A program made the translations under genes and the position numbers. Under the pieces are notes generated by a model. It saw only the letters and a list, made by a program, of their open reading frames with translations. It searched no databases and was not told the DNA's origin. Shown here in pieces: positions 1-8,521 of a stretch of 64,000 nt of DNA. Numbering within the stretch: the first letter of the stretch is position 1; each line of letters begins with the position of its first letter. The stretch lies in NCBI RefSeq assembly GCF_000316195.1, contig NZ_JH994110.1:1-64000 (forward strand), written 5' to 3'. Source of the DNA: Brachyspira hampsonii 30446 (GTDB lineage Bacteria; Spirochaetota; Brachyspiria; Brachyspirales; Brachyspiraceae).

Positions 1-1
1 T

Positions 2-112
2 GAAAAAAATAAAGCAATATCTATAGCTAGAAATTTTAAAAAAGCTGGTATAGATATAAAAATAATAAGTGAGAATACAGGTTTGAGTATAGAGGAAGTG
101 GAAAACTTGTGA
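2..112 (+). CDS. C-terminal end of an Rpn-family nuclease/transposase-like protein (partial)
   Basis: An open frame enters from the left edge and stops at 110-112. Its last 36 residues include KAISIARNFKKAGIDIKI followed by a Thr-Gly-Leu-Ser turn. This tail resembles the C-terminus of Rpn/PD-(D/E)XK recombination-promoting nucleases, which are often annotated as putative transposases, where a helix-turn-helix-like segment ends the protein. The catalytic domain lies outside the window, so activity cannot be judged. The assignment rests on the short tail alone. Confidence 0.55.
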   Translation, partial: EKNKAISIARNFKKAGIDIKIISENTGLSIEEVENL

Positions 113-140
113 GTTTATTAAATAACAAGTTTTCTCATAT

Positions 141-187
141 AATAAATAATATTAGATATAATAAATAATATTAGATATAATAAATAA
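141..187. repeat. 19-bp A/T tandem repeat
   Basis: The unit AATAAATAATATTAGATAT starts at 141 and again at 160, followed by a partial third copy. The period is 19 bp with about 2.4 units. It lies just after the nuclease/transposase tail. Confidence 0.8.
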
Positions 188-498
188 AAAAAGCTAGACT
201 ACTGCCAAGCAAATAATAACAAACGAGTTGACGAAGTCTATCTCATAAAATATGCAGTAAGGTATCTTTGCATAAAAGTCAGTGCTTTGGTTGCTAGCTT
301 ATAATAGCTGAGGACTTATAAATATTTTGAAACGACAATAAGACAGTGTAAGAAAATTATTAAGTTTTATGAAAAAAAGTCAAATATAAAAACTGCAGTC
401 TTTTTGGTTCTTTGGGTCACCAAAAGAACTGGGGTTTGGGGTGAAACCCCAATAAAAATATTAAGACCTAATAATAACAATAATAAAGGATAGTTAAG
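188..498. other. Gene-free stretch upstream of ribH with a dispersed-repeat fragment
   Basis: No open frame or recognised riboswitch is visible; I looked for an FMN-type aptamer and did not find one. Positions 388-455 (GCAGTCTTTTTGGTTCTTTG onward, then a GGGGTTTGGGG block and a GGGG/CCCC inverted pair) match, in reverse complement, the interior of the MITE-like element at 55583-55892. The stretch is therefore probably debris of that dispersed family. The ribH promoter must lie here but I could not pick it out. Confidence 0.5.
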
Positions 499-969
499 AT
501 GAAAACTTTTGAAGGAAAACTCGTTAGTGAAAAACCAATTAAAATTGGTATAGTATGTGCCAGATTCAATGAATTTATTGTTTCTAAACTTTTGGGCGGT
601 GCTTTGGACGCTTTATCTCGTCATAATATTAAAGACGATGATATTACTGTAGCTTGGGTGCCTGGTGCTTTTGAGATACCTCTAATAGCTTCTAAAATGG
701 CTAAATCCAAAAAATATGATGCTGTTATATGTCTTGGTGCTGTTATAAGAGGCTCTACTACCCACTATGATTATGTTTGTGCTGAAGTATCTAAAGGTAT
801 TGCTAATGTTTCGCTTAATTCTGATGTGCCTGTAATGTTTGGAGTTTTAACTACTGAAAACATTGAGCAGGCTATTGAAAGAGCTGGAACTAAAGCTGGA
901 AACAAAGGATTTGATTCTGCTATGGGTGCTATTGAAATGGTAAACCTTATAAGAGAAATAGAAAAATAA
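499..969 (+). CDS. ribH: 6,7-dimethyl-8-ribityllumazine synthase
   Basis: Lumazine synthase condenses 5-amino-6-ribitylaminouracil with 3,4-dihydroxy-2-butanone-4-phosphate, the penultimate step of riboflavin synthesis in the cytoplasm. The 156 residues match the usual family length. The hallmark segments are present: GAFEIP near residues 56-61, [14 protein letters not shown] at about 80-93 with the catalytic histidine at 89, and the phosphate-binding [12 protein letters not shown] region. An AAAGGA Shine-Dalgarno precedes the ATG. The gene stands alone, with no other rib genes beside it, so the rest of the pathway must be elsewhere. A hairpin terminator follows. Confidence 0.96.
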   Translation: MKTFEGKLVSEKPIKIGIVCARFNEFIVSKLLGGALDALSRHNIKDDDITVAWVPGAFEIPLIASKMAKSKKYDAVICLGAVIRGSTTHYDYVCAEVSKGIANVSLNSDVPVMFGVLTTENIEQAIERAGTKAGNKGFDSAMGAIEMVNLIREIEK

Positions 970-991
970 TATTATATTAATACTATATCAT

Positions 992-1037
992 AAAAAAACA
1001 AGGGTTTAAATTATTTTTTATAGCTCTTGTTTTTTTA
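992..1037 (+). terminator. Rho-independent terminator of ribH
   Basis: AAAACAAGGG and CTCTTGTTTT form a stem around an A/T loop and are followed by a run of T. The position just after ribH fits intrinsic termination. Confidence 0.75.
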
Positions 1038-1083
1038 TTGTCCTTATTTGTATTATTTGTTATATTTAATAATATTAAACATA

Positions 1084-1111
1084 TAGACTTTTTATTATAT
1101 TAGTATATAAT
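1084..1111 (+). promoter_or_regulatory. Candidate sigma-70 promoter of the rubrerythrin gene
   Basis: TAGACT (1084-1089) and TATAAT (1106-1111) are separated by 16 bp, 36 bp upstream of the ATG. The TATAAT is a perfect -10 consensus, but in DNA this A/T-rich such matches arise by chance, so support is modest. Confidence 0.4.
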
Positions 1112-1147
1112 ACTTATTAATAAATATTACTAATAAAGGAGAGCCCT

Positions 1148-1636
1148 ATGAAATTAAAAGGATCTAAAACTGAAGTTAATTTGAGAAATGCTTTTATAGG
1201 TGAGGCTATGGCTAGATGCAGGTATATGTATTATGCTGAAAAAGCCCGTGAAGAAGGTAGAGAGGATGTAGCAGCTGTATATGAGAAATTTGCCAGAAAT
1301 GAACAGGAACATGCTAAGATATGGTTTAAAAACTTTCATGGTATACTTAGCACTGAAGAAAATTTAAAAGAGTCTATAATGAATGAAAATTATGAATCTA
1401 TAGATATGTATCTTTCTTATGCTAAAACAGCACAAGAGGAAGGCTTTGATGATTTAGCTATGGCTTTTATGAATGTTGCTAGAATAGAAGACGGACATAA
1501 AAAAAAGTTTCAAAGTTTGCTTCGAGATACTAAATTAGATATACCAAATTGGCAATGCGATATATGCGGTTATATAGATTCTCAAAATGAAAATCCTGCA
1601 ATATGTCCGCTATGTCAGAATTGTATAAAAAAATAA
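1148..1636 (+). CDS. Rubrerythrin
   Basis: Non-haem di-iron peroxidase that removes hydrogen peroxide in anaerobes, taking electrons through its rubredoxin-like tail. The ferritin-like four-helix part (about residues 10-130) carries the ligand helices EAMARCRYMYYAEKA, NEQEHAKIW and RIEDGHKKKF. The C-terminal domain has CDICGY and CPLC, the two Cys pairs of a rubredoxin iron site. The 162 residues are short for a classical rubrerythrin but complete. A strong AAAGGAG precedes the ATG. A paralogue with the same layout lies at 43083-43580. The gene appears monocistronic. Confidence 0.93.
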   Translation: MKLKGSKTEVNLRNAFIGEAMARCRYMYYAEKAREEGREDVAAVYEKFARNEQEHAKIWFKNFHGILSTEENLKESIMNENYESIDMYLSYAKTAQEEGFDDLAMAFMNVARIEDGHKKKFQSLLRDTKLDIPNWQCDICGYIDSQNENPAICPLCQNCIKK

Positions 1637-1647
1637 ATAATCAATTA

Positions 1648-1709
1648 TTAATATCCTATTGTAAGTTATACTATTGTCTAATATAGAATTACTTGCAATA
1701 GGATATTAA
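1648..1709 (+). terminator. Long-stem hairpin after rubrerythrin
   Basis: TTAATATCCTATTGTAAGT (1648-1666) pairs with ACTTGCAATAGGATATTAA (1691-1709), giving 19 bp with a single G-T wobble and a 24-nt loop. It lies directly downstream of the rubrerythrin stop. A T run after the stem is weak, so it may act as a 3'-end stabiliser as well as a terminator. Confidence 0.65.
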
Positions 1710-2053
1710 AACTTTATTTACATACCCCGCCCTTTTTACTTCAAGGGTTTTAATATAAAATTTAGGCTTTATATATGTTTAAAGTCTATATAGAAAAAGC
1801 ATGCCCGCCCAAGTGTTCTTTAAATTTTAAATCTATTTCACGCACTGTAAACAAAATTTTTTATATAATTAACATGTTATTATTAATGAGTATATATTGA
1901 TAGCTTCATTCTGCGTGCGGTTAAAGAATCATAAATACAAAAAAAAACTTGGGTGGGACTCTATATTTTCTTTTGAGATAAAAAAGAATAATAATTTAGA
2001 AATAACAAAATAAAGCAGAAAATATAGAGGGTGGGGAGTGAAAATAAATCAAA
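1709..2053. repeat. Full copy of the ~350-bp inverted-motif module (locus a)
   Basis: In order: CCCCGCCC at about 1725, GCCCGCCCAAGTG at about 1803, CACGCAC at about 1846, CTGCGTGCGG at 1911-1920, CTTGGGTGGG at about 1950 and GAGGGTGGGGAGTG at about 2027. The three pairs are nested inverted motifs as in the 61.7-63.9 kb array. It fills the gap between two convergent genes and has no open frame. Confidence 0.8.
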
Positions 2054-2089
2054 AAACCATACTGCATTAATAATTATGCAGTATGGTTT
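2054..2089 (-). terminator. Hairpin terminator of the flavoprotein gene
   Basis: AAACCATACTGCAT and ATGCAGTATGGTTT form a perfect 14-bp stem with an 8-nt A/T loop, nine bases from the 3' end of the minus-strand gene. A/T tracts on both sides would let it serve either strand. Confidence 0.8.
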
Positions 2090-2097
2090 AAAATTAT

Positions 2098-3438
2098 TTA
2101 TTTAGCTGCATTTCCAACCACATTCAAAGAGTCCCAAGTCCTTGCAAAAGGAGGAGCATAACATAAGTCAAGCATTCCTAATTCATCTACAGTAAGCCCG
2201 GCATATATACAAGCAGCTATAACATCAGCCCTCAATACAGCACCTCTTTTTCCTAATATCTGACCTCCTATTATCTTTCTGCTGTCAGCTAAATATACAA
2301 GTTTTATATGCAAGTCCTGATAACCAGGATAATAATGAGTATGATCTAAATCTTTTACCGTAACAGTTTTATAGTTAATATTTCTTTTTTTAGCTTCTTC
2401 CTCTGTTATTCCTGTTCTTGCAGCTTCAAGTTCAAAAGCAAGTATGCATGCACTAGTTAAACTTCCTATAAACTTTTCATGCCCTCCTACTAAATTGCTA
2501 GCAACCATTCTACCCAATTTATTTGCCCCTGTAGCAAGTGCAGCATAAGTTTGATCATTCAATACTTTATCATATATACTAGCACAGTCCCCAGCTGCAT
2601 ATATAGAATCAATATTTGTTTTTCCTTCCCTATCAACTAATATAGCACCATTATCCATTAATTTTATGCCGGCATTCTTAGCTAAATCAGTATTAGGTGT
2701 AACTCCTATAGCAACAACAACATAATCAGCATCATATTTTCCCTTATCTGTAACAACTGCTTTTACATTATTGTTACTATCAGCTTCTAAACCCTGCACT
2801 TTTTCATTTAGATGTAAGTCAACATTTTCTTTTATATGCTCTATCACCATATCAGAAAATTCTTTATCAAATTTCTTTCCGAATACTCTGTCTGAACGCT
2901 GTATAATAGTAACATTTTTTCCTATATGCTTCAAAGCATGAGCTGCCTCAATAGCTATAAATCCTGCACCTAATATAACAACATTTTTTATACTAGAGTC
3001 TTTCATTTTTTCTCTCATGTTAATAGAATCACTAAACTCTTTTAAAGTAGATACATTTCCTATATTGATATTTGCTATATTAGGTATTATTGATTTTGCC
3101 CCTGTAGCTATAAGAAGCGAATCATAATTATCTTCAAATTCTTTATTATTTATTATGTCTTTAACTAATACTTTTTTATTTTCAGCATCTATTTTCAACA
3201 CTTCATGCTTCACTTTTAAGTCTATTCCCGACTTTATAGTAGCCTCAGCAGTTCTTGCTATCATAGTATTAGGGCTTTCATAAAAACCGCCTACATAATA
3301 AGGCATACCGCATGCCCCCCAAGATACAACATCCGTTTTTTCATAAACTGTAATAACAGCCTCTTTATCTAATCTTCTAGCCTTGGCAGCCGCACTCATT
3401 CCGGCAGCAACGCCTCCTATTATTATAACTTTTTTCAT
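2098..3438 (-). CDS. CoA-disulfide reductase-like FAD/NAD(P)H oxidoreductase
   Basis: Flavoprotein of the pyridine nucleotide-disulfide family. The N-terminal FAD site is IIIGGVAAGMSAA (residues 5-17). The redox-active single cysteine is Cys43 in WGACGMPYY, the arrangement of CoA-disulfide reductases, NADH oxidases and related persulfide reductases. A second nucleotide-binding GAGFIAIEAA lies mid-protein, followed by the second FAD contact YAAGDCA. The dimerisation domain ends in YAPPFARTWD, a sequence typical of CoA-disulfide reductases. Likely role: thiol or peroxide/oxygen homeostasis, in keeping with the nearby rubrerythrin. The exact substrate cannot be told from sequence. An AAGGAG precedes the ATG. 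Confidence 0.85.
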   Translation of the reverse strand: MKKVIIIGGVAAGMSAAAKARRLDKEAVITVYEKTDVVSWGACGMPYYVGGFYESPNTMIARTAEATIKSGIDLKVKHEVLKIDAENKKVLVKDIINNKEFEDNYDSLLIATGAKSIIPNIANINIGNVSTLKEFSDSINMREKMKDSSIKNVVILGAGFIAIEAAHALKHIGKNVTIIQRSDRVFGKKFDKEFSDMVIEHIKENVDLHLNEKVQGLEADSNNNVKAVVTDKGKYDADYVVVAIGVTPNTDLAKNAGIKLMDNGAILVDREGKTNIDSIYAAGDCASIYDKVLNDQTYAALATGANKLGRMVASNLVGGHEKFIGSLTSACILAFELEAARTGITEEEAKKRNINYKTVTVKDLDHTHYYPGYQDLHIKLVYLADSRKIIGGQILGKRGAVLRADVIAACIYAGLTVDELGMLDLCYAPPFARTWDSLNVVGNAAK

Positions 3439-3930
3439 TTTTTACTCCTTTTTTATATACCTATATGTAGTATATTCAAAAATAATAGGTTTGTCAATTT
3501 TTATTGCTTATTTAAGTAATATAATAAAATTTTGTCAAATTACAATGACATTTTATTTTTTACATAATAGAGTTGTTTCAAAACTGATTTTATTATTAAT
3601 TGAGTGGACTAGTCCTGAGAATCACTCTGCGTACTTCGCAAACCTGCACTTATTTTGTGTAACTATCCGCCAGACAGCCTGACGAAGTCCGCCTCGCGAA
3701 GCGTGCCTTTGGCAGGTGTAGGCAGGCAAAAAACTGAGTATTTATATACTATAAATAATAAATTATACAACATGTAAAACCTTGTTTTTATAATTTATAA
3801 AAATTTTATATATAATCTTCTCAGGTACTTTTAAAATAAGTTTAATATATATTAAAATTAAAAGTTGAAAAAAATTAACTTAAAGATATACTATTATATA
3901 TAATTATTTTTTTAGGAAATAAAATCAGCT
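3439..3930. other. Gene-free region with dispersed repeat debris
   Basis: Positions 3565-3740 are unusually GC-rich for this window, including GACGAAGTCCGCCTCGCGAA, and start with TTGTTTCAAAACTGA, which resembles TTTCAAAACTAA at about 23276. Positions 3740-3860 resemble 6855-6965 (a T/A-rich block with ACATGTAAAACCTTG against ACATATAAAACATTT). No open reading frame looks genuine. This is probably insertion-element debris. Confidence 0.45.
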
Positions 3931-4935
3931 ATGGACAATTCATCAGATTACAGCCTTCAAAATAAAATAGATGATATGATATCTCATTATAAAGAAATAT
4001 GTAATAGAGAACCAAACAATCATAAAGCTAGAATAGATTTCGGCGTATTTTATACCCAATTAGGTAATAATAAAAAAGCCATTGAACTTTTTAAAGAGGC
4101 ATTAGTCATAAATAATAGTGATTACTCTATATGGCGTCTTATAGGAATATCATACACTAAAATAAATGATTATTATAATGCTATAGCTCATCTTGAAAAA
4201 GCTTATGAAATGGAAAATAATGATTATATAAGTCTTAATTGGCTTGGAAAATGCTATGTAGAAGTAGGAAGATATGAAGATGCAGTAAATGTTTTAAATA
4301 GATCTTTTATGATAGCACCAAAAGAATATCTTAATTGGCGTACTTTTGGTATAGCATTATATAATCTAAAAAGAACAGATGAGGCTATAGAATCTTTTGA
4401 AAGAGCTATAGAACTTAATAAATATGATTATACTAGTTTATATATGCTTGCCATTTCATATAAAGATAAATACGAATATAAAAAGGCTATAGATATATTA
4501 AAAAAAGTAATAGAGATAGAAAAAAATAACTATTATGCATATTTTAATATGGGACTATGTTTCTTTATGCTTAATGATTTTGATAATGCTGTATCTTCTT
4601 TTAATAGTGCTTTGAATATAGATAATAAAGATTATTTGCTATGCTATTATCTTGGGATTTCTTTATATGAAACTAAAGATTACATAAATGCTATATCATA
4701 TTTAAATAAAGCTATAGAAATGAATAACAGACATTCATCTTCTTATTATTATTTGGCTCTTTCATATTATTCAGCCGGACTTTATGATAATGCTGTAAAT
4801 GCATTGGAAGAATGTATTAAATTAGATAATAGCAATAAAGAAGTTTATATATTACTTGCTAATACTTATAATGCTATGGGTGATAGAGATAAATCTATAA
4901 TAGCATTCAATAAAGCCAAAGAAATAACATCCTAA
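3931..4935 (+). CDS. TPR-repeat protein
   Basis: About nine tetratricopeptide repeats of roughly 34 residues fill almost the whole 334-residue protein; the conserved A-x3-Y/F and A-x2-L-x2-A spacing recurs (for example AIELFKEAL, AIAHLEKAY, AIESFERAIEL, AIDILKKVIEI). TPRs form helical scaffolds for protein contacts. There is no signal peptide, so it is probably cytoplasmic. The Shine-Dalgarno (AGGA) is about 13 nt from the ATG, which is long, so the true start could be a little downstream. Partners are unknown. It converges on the next gene with a 4-nt overlap. Confidence 0.85.
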   Translation: MDNSSDYSLQNKIDDMISHYKEICNREPNNHKARIDFGVFYTQLGNNKKAIELFKEALVINNSDYSIWRLIGISYTKINDYYNAIAHLEKAYEMENNDYISLNWLGKCYVEVGRYEDAVNVLNRSFMIAPKEYLNWRTFGIALYNLKRTDEAIESFERAIELNKYDYTSLYMLAISYKDKYEYKKAIDILKKVIEIEKNNYYAYFNMGLCFFMLNDFDNAVSSFNSALNIDNKDYLLCYYLGISLYETKDYINAISYLNKAIEMNNRHSSSYYYLALSYYSAGLYDNAVNALEECIKLDNSNKEVYILLANTYNAMGDRDKSIIAFNKAKEITS

Positions 4936-5390
4936 TTATCAGTATCTTCTTTATCTAAATTTTCCTGACTGATTATAATACCGTATCCTGTTATTTCCAT
5001 CGAATATTTGTCGTCTAATTTGATAATAAAATTTTTATCTTTACGCTCTATCTCAGTTATTTTAGAATGAGGATATTCATTATCTATAACATTAACCATA
5101 GATTTATGTATGCAGCTTCTTGGTATTCCAATATTTTTAGTTTCATCATTGATTATAGATATTTTTTTCCAGAGTCCTGTATTATAAAAAATAACTTTAT
5201 ATCCAAAATCTATATCAACTTCATATCCTCCGCCATTTTGATATAATGAAACTGACTCTATATTATTTCCAGGGAAATTAAGATTTAAAAAATTTTTTGC
5301 TTTCAAAGGCAGAGAATTTTCTGTTATAGTTTGAGAATATATATTTAAATTAAATATAAATACAAGCAAAATTAATTTTAAATATTTCAT
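4932..5390 (-). CDS. PepSY-like (DUF2874-type) secreted protein
   Basis: A clear signal peptide (residues 1-19, ending ...NIYSQ) is followed by a region like the putative PepSY-like beta-lactamase-inhibitor fold: residues 29-90 contain KAKNFLNLNFPGNNI, then GGGYEVDIDFGYKVIFYNTGLWKKI. That pattern is common in periplasmic or exported PepSY-like proteins. No catalytic motif is seen. Predicted location is periplasmic or outer-surface. Its stop codon overlaps the TPR gene on the other strand by 4 nt. Function unknown. Confidence 0.7.
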   Translation of the reverse strand: MKYLKLILLVFIFNLNIYSQTITENSLPLKAKNFLNLNFPGNNIESVSLYQNGGGYEVDIDFGYKVIFYNTGLWKKISIINDETKNIGIPRSCIHKSMVNVIDNEYPHSKITEIERKDKNFIIKLDDKYSMEITGYGIIISQENLDKEDTDN

Positions 5391-5474
5391 AATATTTATT
5401 TTCGTATTTTATAATTATAATGTTAGAATTTTTTATATTATACTTCTTTAAAACTAATTCTAACAAATACATTT

Positions 5475-5509
5475 AAAAATACCAGCTATATAAAATAACC
5501 GGTATTTTT
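5475..5509 (-). terminator. Terminator of the small minus-strand ORF
   Basis: AAAAATACC and GGTATTTTT form a stem around an A/T loop, ten bases downstream of the stop of the 49-residue ORF. A T run follows on the minus strand. Confidence 0.7.
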
Positions 5510-5518
5510 ATAATGTTT

Positions 5519-5668
5519 TCAATATTTTTGAAGAACATTAGTTTCTTGTTCTGATATGTTATTCTTAATAATATCATTATATTCTTGAATTAAGGAATTA
5601 TAATCTTCATCATTAAATATAATAGAATCATCATAATTATTATTAAGAAAATTTAAGTTATTAATCAT
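5519..5668 (-). CDS. Small acidic hypothetical protein (49 aa)
   Basis: A longer frame runs up to 5713, but a strong AAAGGAGGAACC lies 7 nt before the internal ATG at 5668, so I choose that start. The product MINNLNFLNNNYDDSIIFND and onward is Asn/Asp-rich with a possible C-terminal helix and no signal peptide. The strong ribosome-binding site and a dedicated downstream terminator support real expression. I recognise no family. Confidence 0.6.
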   Translation of the reverse strand: MINNLNFLNNNYDDSIIFNDEDYNSLIQEYNDIIKNNISEQETNVLQKY

Positions 5669-5713
5669 AATGGTTCCTCCTTTTCTATAAGGCTTAATCA
5701 TATTTAGAAGCAA

Positions 5714-5878
5714 TATATTATAATAAAAAATATAGATTAATTACCATTAAGTATTATAAAAACTATATACTATCAAACAACTTAAATCTTATATTATAAT
5801 AATAACAAAAATTTATTTTAAGAAATAAAAAATATATATTTTTTATAAAAAACATATTAAAAAAAAATAAAGCGATAA
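5714..5878. other. A/T-rich spacer
   Basis: Nothing beyond A/T runs is visible here. It must hold the promoter of the 49-residue ORF, but I cannot single one out. Confidence 0.4.
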
Positions 5879-5913
5879 AAAAGACCTACACATTTATATG
5901 TATAGGTCTTTGT
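5879..5913 (-). terminator. Terminator of rpsT
   Basis: AAAGACCTAYACATATAAAT and its complement form a hairpin 20 bases beyond the rpsT stop, followed on the minus strand by a T tract. Confidence 0.8.
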
Positions 5914-5933
5914 ATTTCCAATTAAAAACAAAA

Positions 5934-6197
5934 TTAATTCATAGCATTAATTTTTTTAATCATATCAGATTTTTTAGCAGCTGCTCTATTAGCATGAATA
6001 ACAGATTTTCTAGCAGCTTTATCTAAAGCACTTGCATATTTTTTAAATTCTTCTGAAGCAAGATTTTTATCATTACTATCTACCGCTTTAATTACTTTCT
6101 TTTTTTGAGTATTTAAGAAACTTTTAATTTTTCTATTATAAAGATTTCTAACTTCATTCTGTCTTAATCTTTTAGATGCGGAAGCTATATTAGGCAT
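5934..6197 (-). CDS. rpsT: 30S ribosomal protein S20
   Basis: The 87 residues match S20 in length and composition. The N-terminal MPNIASASKRLRQNEVRNLY corresponds to the conserved SA-x-KR-x-RQ-x4-N motif. Two further basic helices contain KAIDSNDKN-like and KKYASALDKAARKSVIHANRAAAKKS segments that bind 16S rRNA. It is a primary-binding protein of the small subunit. TTGGAG lies before the ATG. tRNA-Asp lies immediately upstream on the same strand, 29 bp away, so the two may share a transcript. Confidence 0.95.
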   Translation of the reverse strand: MPNIASASKRLRQNEVRNLYNRKIKSFLNTQKKKVIKAVDSNDKNLASEEFKKYASALDKAARKSVIHANRAAAKKSDMIKKINAMN

Positions 6198-6226
6198 TGT
6201 AATTTACTCCAAGTTAAAATAAAATG

Positions 6227-6301
6227 CGGAGTTGACGGGGCTCGAACCCGCGGCCTCCTGCGTGACAGGCAGGCGCTCTAACCAAACTGAGCTACAACTC
6301 C
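6227..6301 (-). tRNA. tRNA-Asp (GTC)
   Basis: Read on the minus strand, a full cloverleaf forms: acceptor GGAGTTG/CAACTCC, D arm GCTC...GAGC, anticodon stem CCTGC/GCAGG with loop CTGTCAC, and T arm GCGGG-TTCGAGC-CCCGT. The anticodon is GTC and the discriminator is G at 6227, as expected for aspartate. The 3' CCA is not encoded (G is followed by CAT). It lies just upstream of rpsT. Confidence 0.97.
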
Positions 6302-7131
6302 AAATCAGTTAAGGAATGTTTTGTATTATATACTAATTATATTTTTTGTCAACTACTATAATTAAAAAAAATTTAAAAATATATATTAAAATTATCACTA
6401 TTATTATTTTTTTTGTATATTTAATATATAAATAATCAATATTAGAAGCATATAATAAAAAATATAGAATTAGTAAACATTAACAGCTTAACTAAATTTA
6501 TATTATAAAAATTGATTTTTTAATTTTTAATACACGCACGTTGAATGTTTTATATAAACATATATAGATTATCAATCATAATAAACAATTTATATAAATT
6601 AAATAAAACGTGCGGTGTATTAAATTTAAAATTAAAAAAAATTGTGTGGGAAGCTAAAAATTCTTAATTAGACATAAAAAAATAGAAAATATGAATTGCA
6701 AAATACACAATAAGAATAAAGGGTGGGATTTAAAATAGCACAAAAAAGAAAAGTAATTAAAATACTAATTCTTCTAATTTTAATTAAACAACAAAATAAT
6801 ATTTGATTAATATATTGGCTTGTTTAAAAAATAATTTTATTTATGATTGAGCGAAATAATATATATTTATACACTATAATAATTTATGTAACATATAAAA
6901 CATTTTTTAATAATAAAACCATGAAAAGTTTATATATAATATTATCAAGTATTTTTAAAACAAATCTACTTATTGAAAAGAATTTCATTAAAAAATATAA
7001 TTAATACTACATTTCTACAATATTAATTACTTAATTCTTATTTCGTTATTATACCATAATAATCTGCTCATAAATATTATATAAAATGACTTTAGAATAT
7101 ATAATATAATAATTATTAGAAAGCCAAATAT
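6302..7131. other. 830-bp gene-free region with two repeat families
   Basis: 6531-6740 is a partial inverted-motif module, listed separately. 6800-6970 resembles the degenerate T/A-rich block at 3740-3860. The rest is A/T-rich and I see no open frame or RNA gene in it. It includes the promoter region of tRNA-Asp close to 6302-6350. Confidence 0.5.
6515..6740. repeat. Partial inverted-motif module (locus b): core plus right arm
   Basis: ACACGCACG (6532-6540) pairs with CGTGCGGTGTAT (from 6609). The arm motifs TGTGTGGGAAGCTAAAA (about 6644) and AAAGGGTGGGA (about 6719) follow. The left arm is absent. The right arm is of the type I call B' (inverted B). The copy is degenerate: TTGGGTGGG has become TTGTGTGGG. 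Confidence 0.7.
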
Positions 7132-7173
7132 AAAAAAGTGAGATCCAAATATGAAATATATTCAAATCTCACT
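7132..7173 (-). terminator. Terminator of fabV
   Basis: AGTGAGAT (7137-7144) pairs with ATCTCACT (7166-7173), with a further A/T inner stem. On the minus strand a T6 run follows at 7132-7137. It lies 30 bases from the fabV stop. Confidence 0.8.
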
Positions 7174-7202
7174 AACAATCAATATTAATTTACAGCATTA
7201 AA

Positions 7203-8381
7203 TTATATCTGCACATCTTGGCTATAGTCAATACCTTCCTCATCAAAGCCATGCATATTCATATAATCTTTTCTGAATAATGCCAGATCTGCTATTTCTT
7301 TCAAATTATCCTTTGTTAATTTATTCCAAGAATCTAATACTTCTTTTTGAACATCTTCTCTTAATTCCCAATCATCTAATCTTATTCTATTTTCACTGTC
7401 AACAGGTATTTCGTCTCCATTAAAAAGTTTCTCATTTAAAAGCCTGTACATTTGCTCTATACAGCCCTCATGAATACCTTTATTTTTCATCACTTTAAAT
7501 AATATACCTATGTAAAGAGGAACTGTAGGAATAACTGCTGAAGATCTAGTTACTACTGCTTTATTTACTGATACATAAGCATGTCCTTTTACTTTATCTT
7601 GCATCTCTTTATCTAGATCATGTGCTGTTGCCTCTAAATGATCCTTAGCTTTTCCAATAGTTCCTTCTCTGTATACGGCTTTTGTCATTTCTGGTCCTAT
7701 ATAAGAATAAGCTATATTAATAGCATTTTCAGCTAATAAATCAGCATTAAGCAAAGCATCTGTCCATAATTTCCAATCTTCTCCGCCCATAACTTTTACA
7801 GTAGATTTTATATCATCTTCATTGGCAGGATCAATAGATACCTCCAATAACTCCTCTGTAAGAAAATCTACACCTATTCCATTATATTTTTTTCCTATAG
7901 GCTTTAAAGATGAACGGTAAAGTGTTCCTGTTGATTCATCCATTCTCACAGGAGCCGCCAAGCTATATATAACTAAATCTATTTTTTCGCCATTGAAAAA
8001 TGTTTTAGCTTCTTTAATAACTTCTTCTTTTGAAGCATTTAAAAATGCATCCAATATTAAATTTTTATCCTCTATTCCATCTTTTTTAGCGAAAGAACCA
8101 AAAGCCTCATTATTATACCAACCAGGTGTAGCTGTTCTTCTTGCTGTAGCTTCTTTTTCAAATGACACACTCATTGTTTTAGCACCTAATCCATAAGCTA
8201 TAGCTATTCTGCTTGCAAGTCCATATCCGCCTGAGCCACCTAATATAAGTGCATTCTTTACATTAGATTTCACTTTAGGCTGTGATTTCACATAATTAAT
8301 TTGATTTTCTACCTCTTTGGCACAGCCTAATGGATGAGCTGTTATACATATATTATTTAATATTTTTGGCTCTACTACCAT
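7203..8381 (-). CDS. fabV: Trans-2-enoyl-CoA/ACP reductase (FabV type)
   Basis: NADH-dependent reductase of trans-2-enoyl thioesters, the last reduction in fatty-acid elongation (or in crotonyl-CoA reduction, for the TER relatives). The 392 residues match FabV/TER. A glycine-rich cofactor site GGSGGYGLASRIA is at 48-60. The enlarged-spacing active site Tyr237-x8-Lys246 (YREGTIGKAK) is intact. ATARRTATPGWYN and LAAPVRMDESTG are family landmarks. It is a single-gene unit with its own terminator. Whether it works on ACP or CoA thioesters cannot be told from sequence. Confidence 0.93.
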   Translation of the reverse strand: MVVEPKILNNICITAHPLGCAKEVENQINYVKSQPKVKSNVKNALILGGSGGYGLASRIAIAYGLGAKTMSVSFEKEATARRTATPGWYNNEAFGSFAKKDGIEDKNLILDAFLNASKEEVIKEAKTFFNGEKIDLVIYSLAAPVRMDESTGTLYRSSLKPIGKKYNGIGVDFLTEELLEVSIDPANEDDIKSTVKVMGGEDWKLWTDALLNADLLAENAINIAYSYIGPEMTKAVYREGTIGKAKDHLEATAHDLDKEMQDKVKGHAYVSVNKAVVTRSSAVIPTVPLYIGILFKVMKNKGIHEGCIEQMYRLLNEKLFNGDEIPVDSENRIRLDDWELREDVQKEVLDSWNKLTKDNLKEIADLALFRKDYMNMHGFDEEGIDYSQDVQI

Positions 8382-8521
8382 ATTGTTTATTCTCCTATTA
8401 TTTTTTTATTACAAACTAATTTTATAATACTTTATAATAAAATTGTTTTTTTTTCAATGAAAAAGCAACAAACTCTCTTAAAAATAGATGATAGCATATT
8501 ATTCATTAATAAAAAATTAAT

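Noticed and set aside
188-498. FMN riboswitch before ribH
   Set aside because: None of the conserved FMN aptamer blocks is present. The G-rich piece at 388-455 matches the interior of a dispersed MITE-like element instead.
3383-3682. 99-residue plus-strand open frame
   Set aside because: It begins inside the flavoprotein gene on the opposite strand and runs into repeat debris; it has no ribosome-binding site or recognisable domain.
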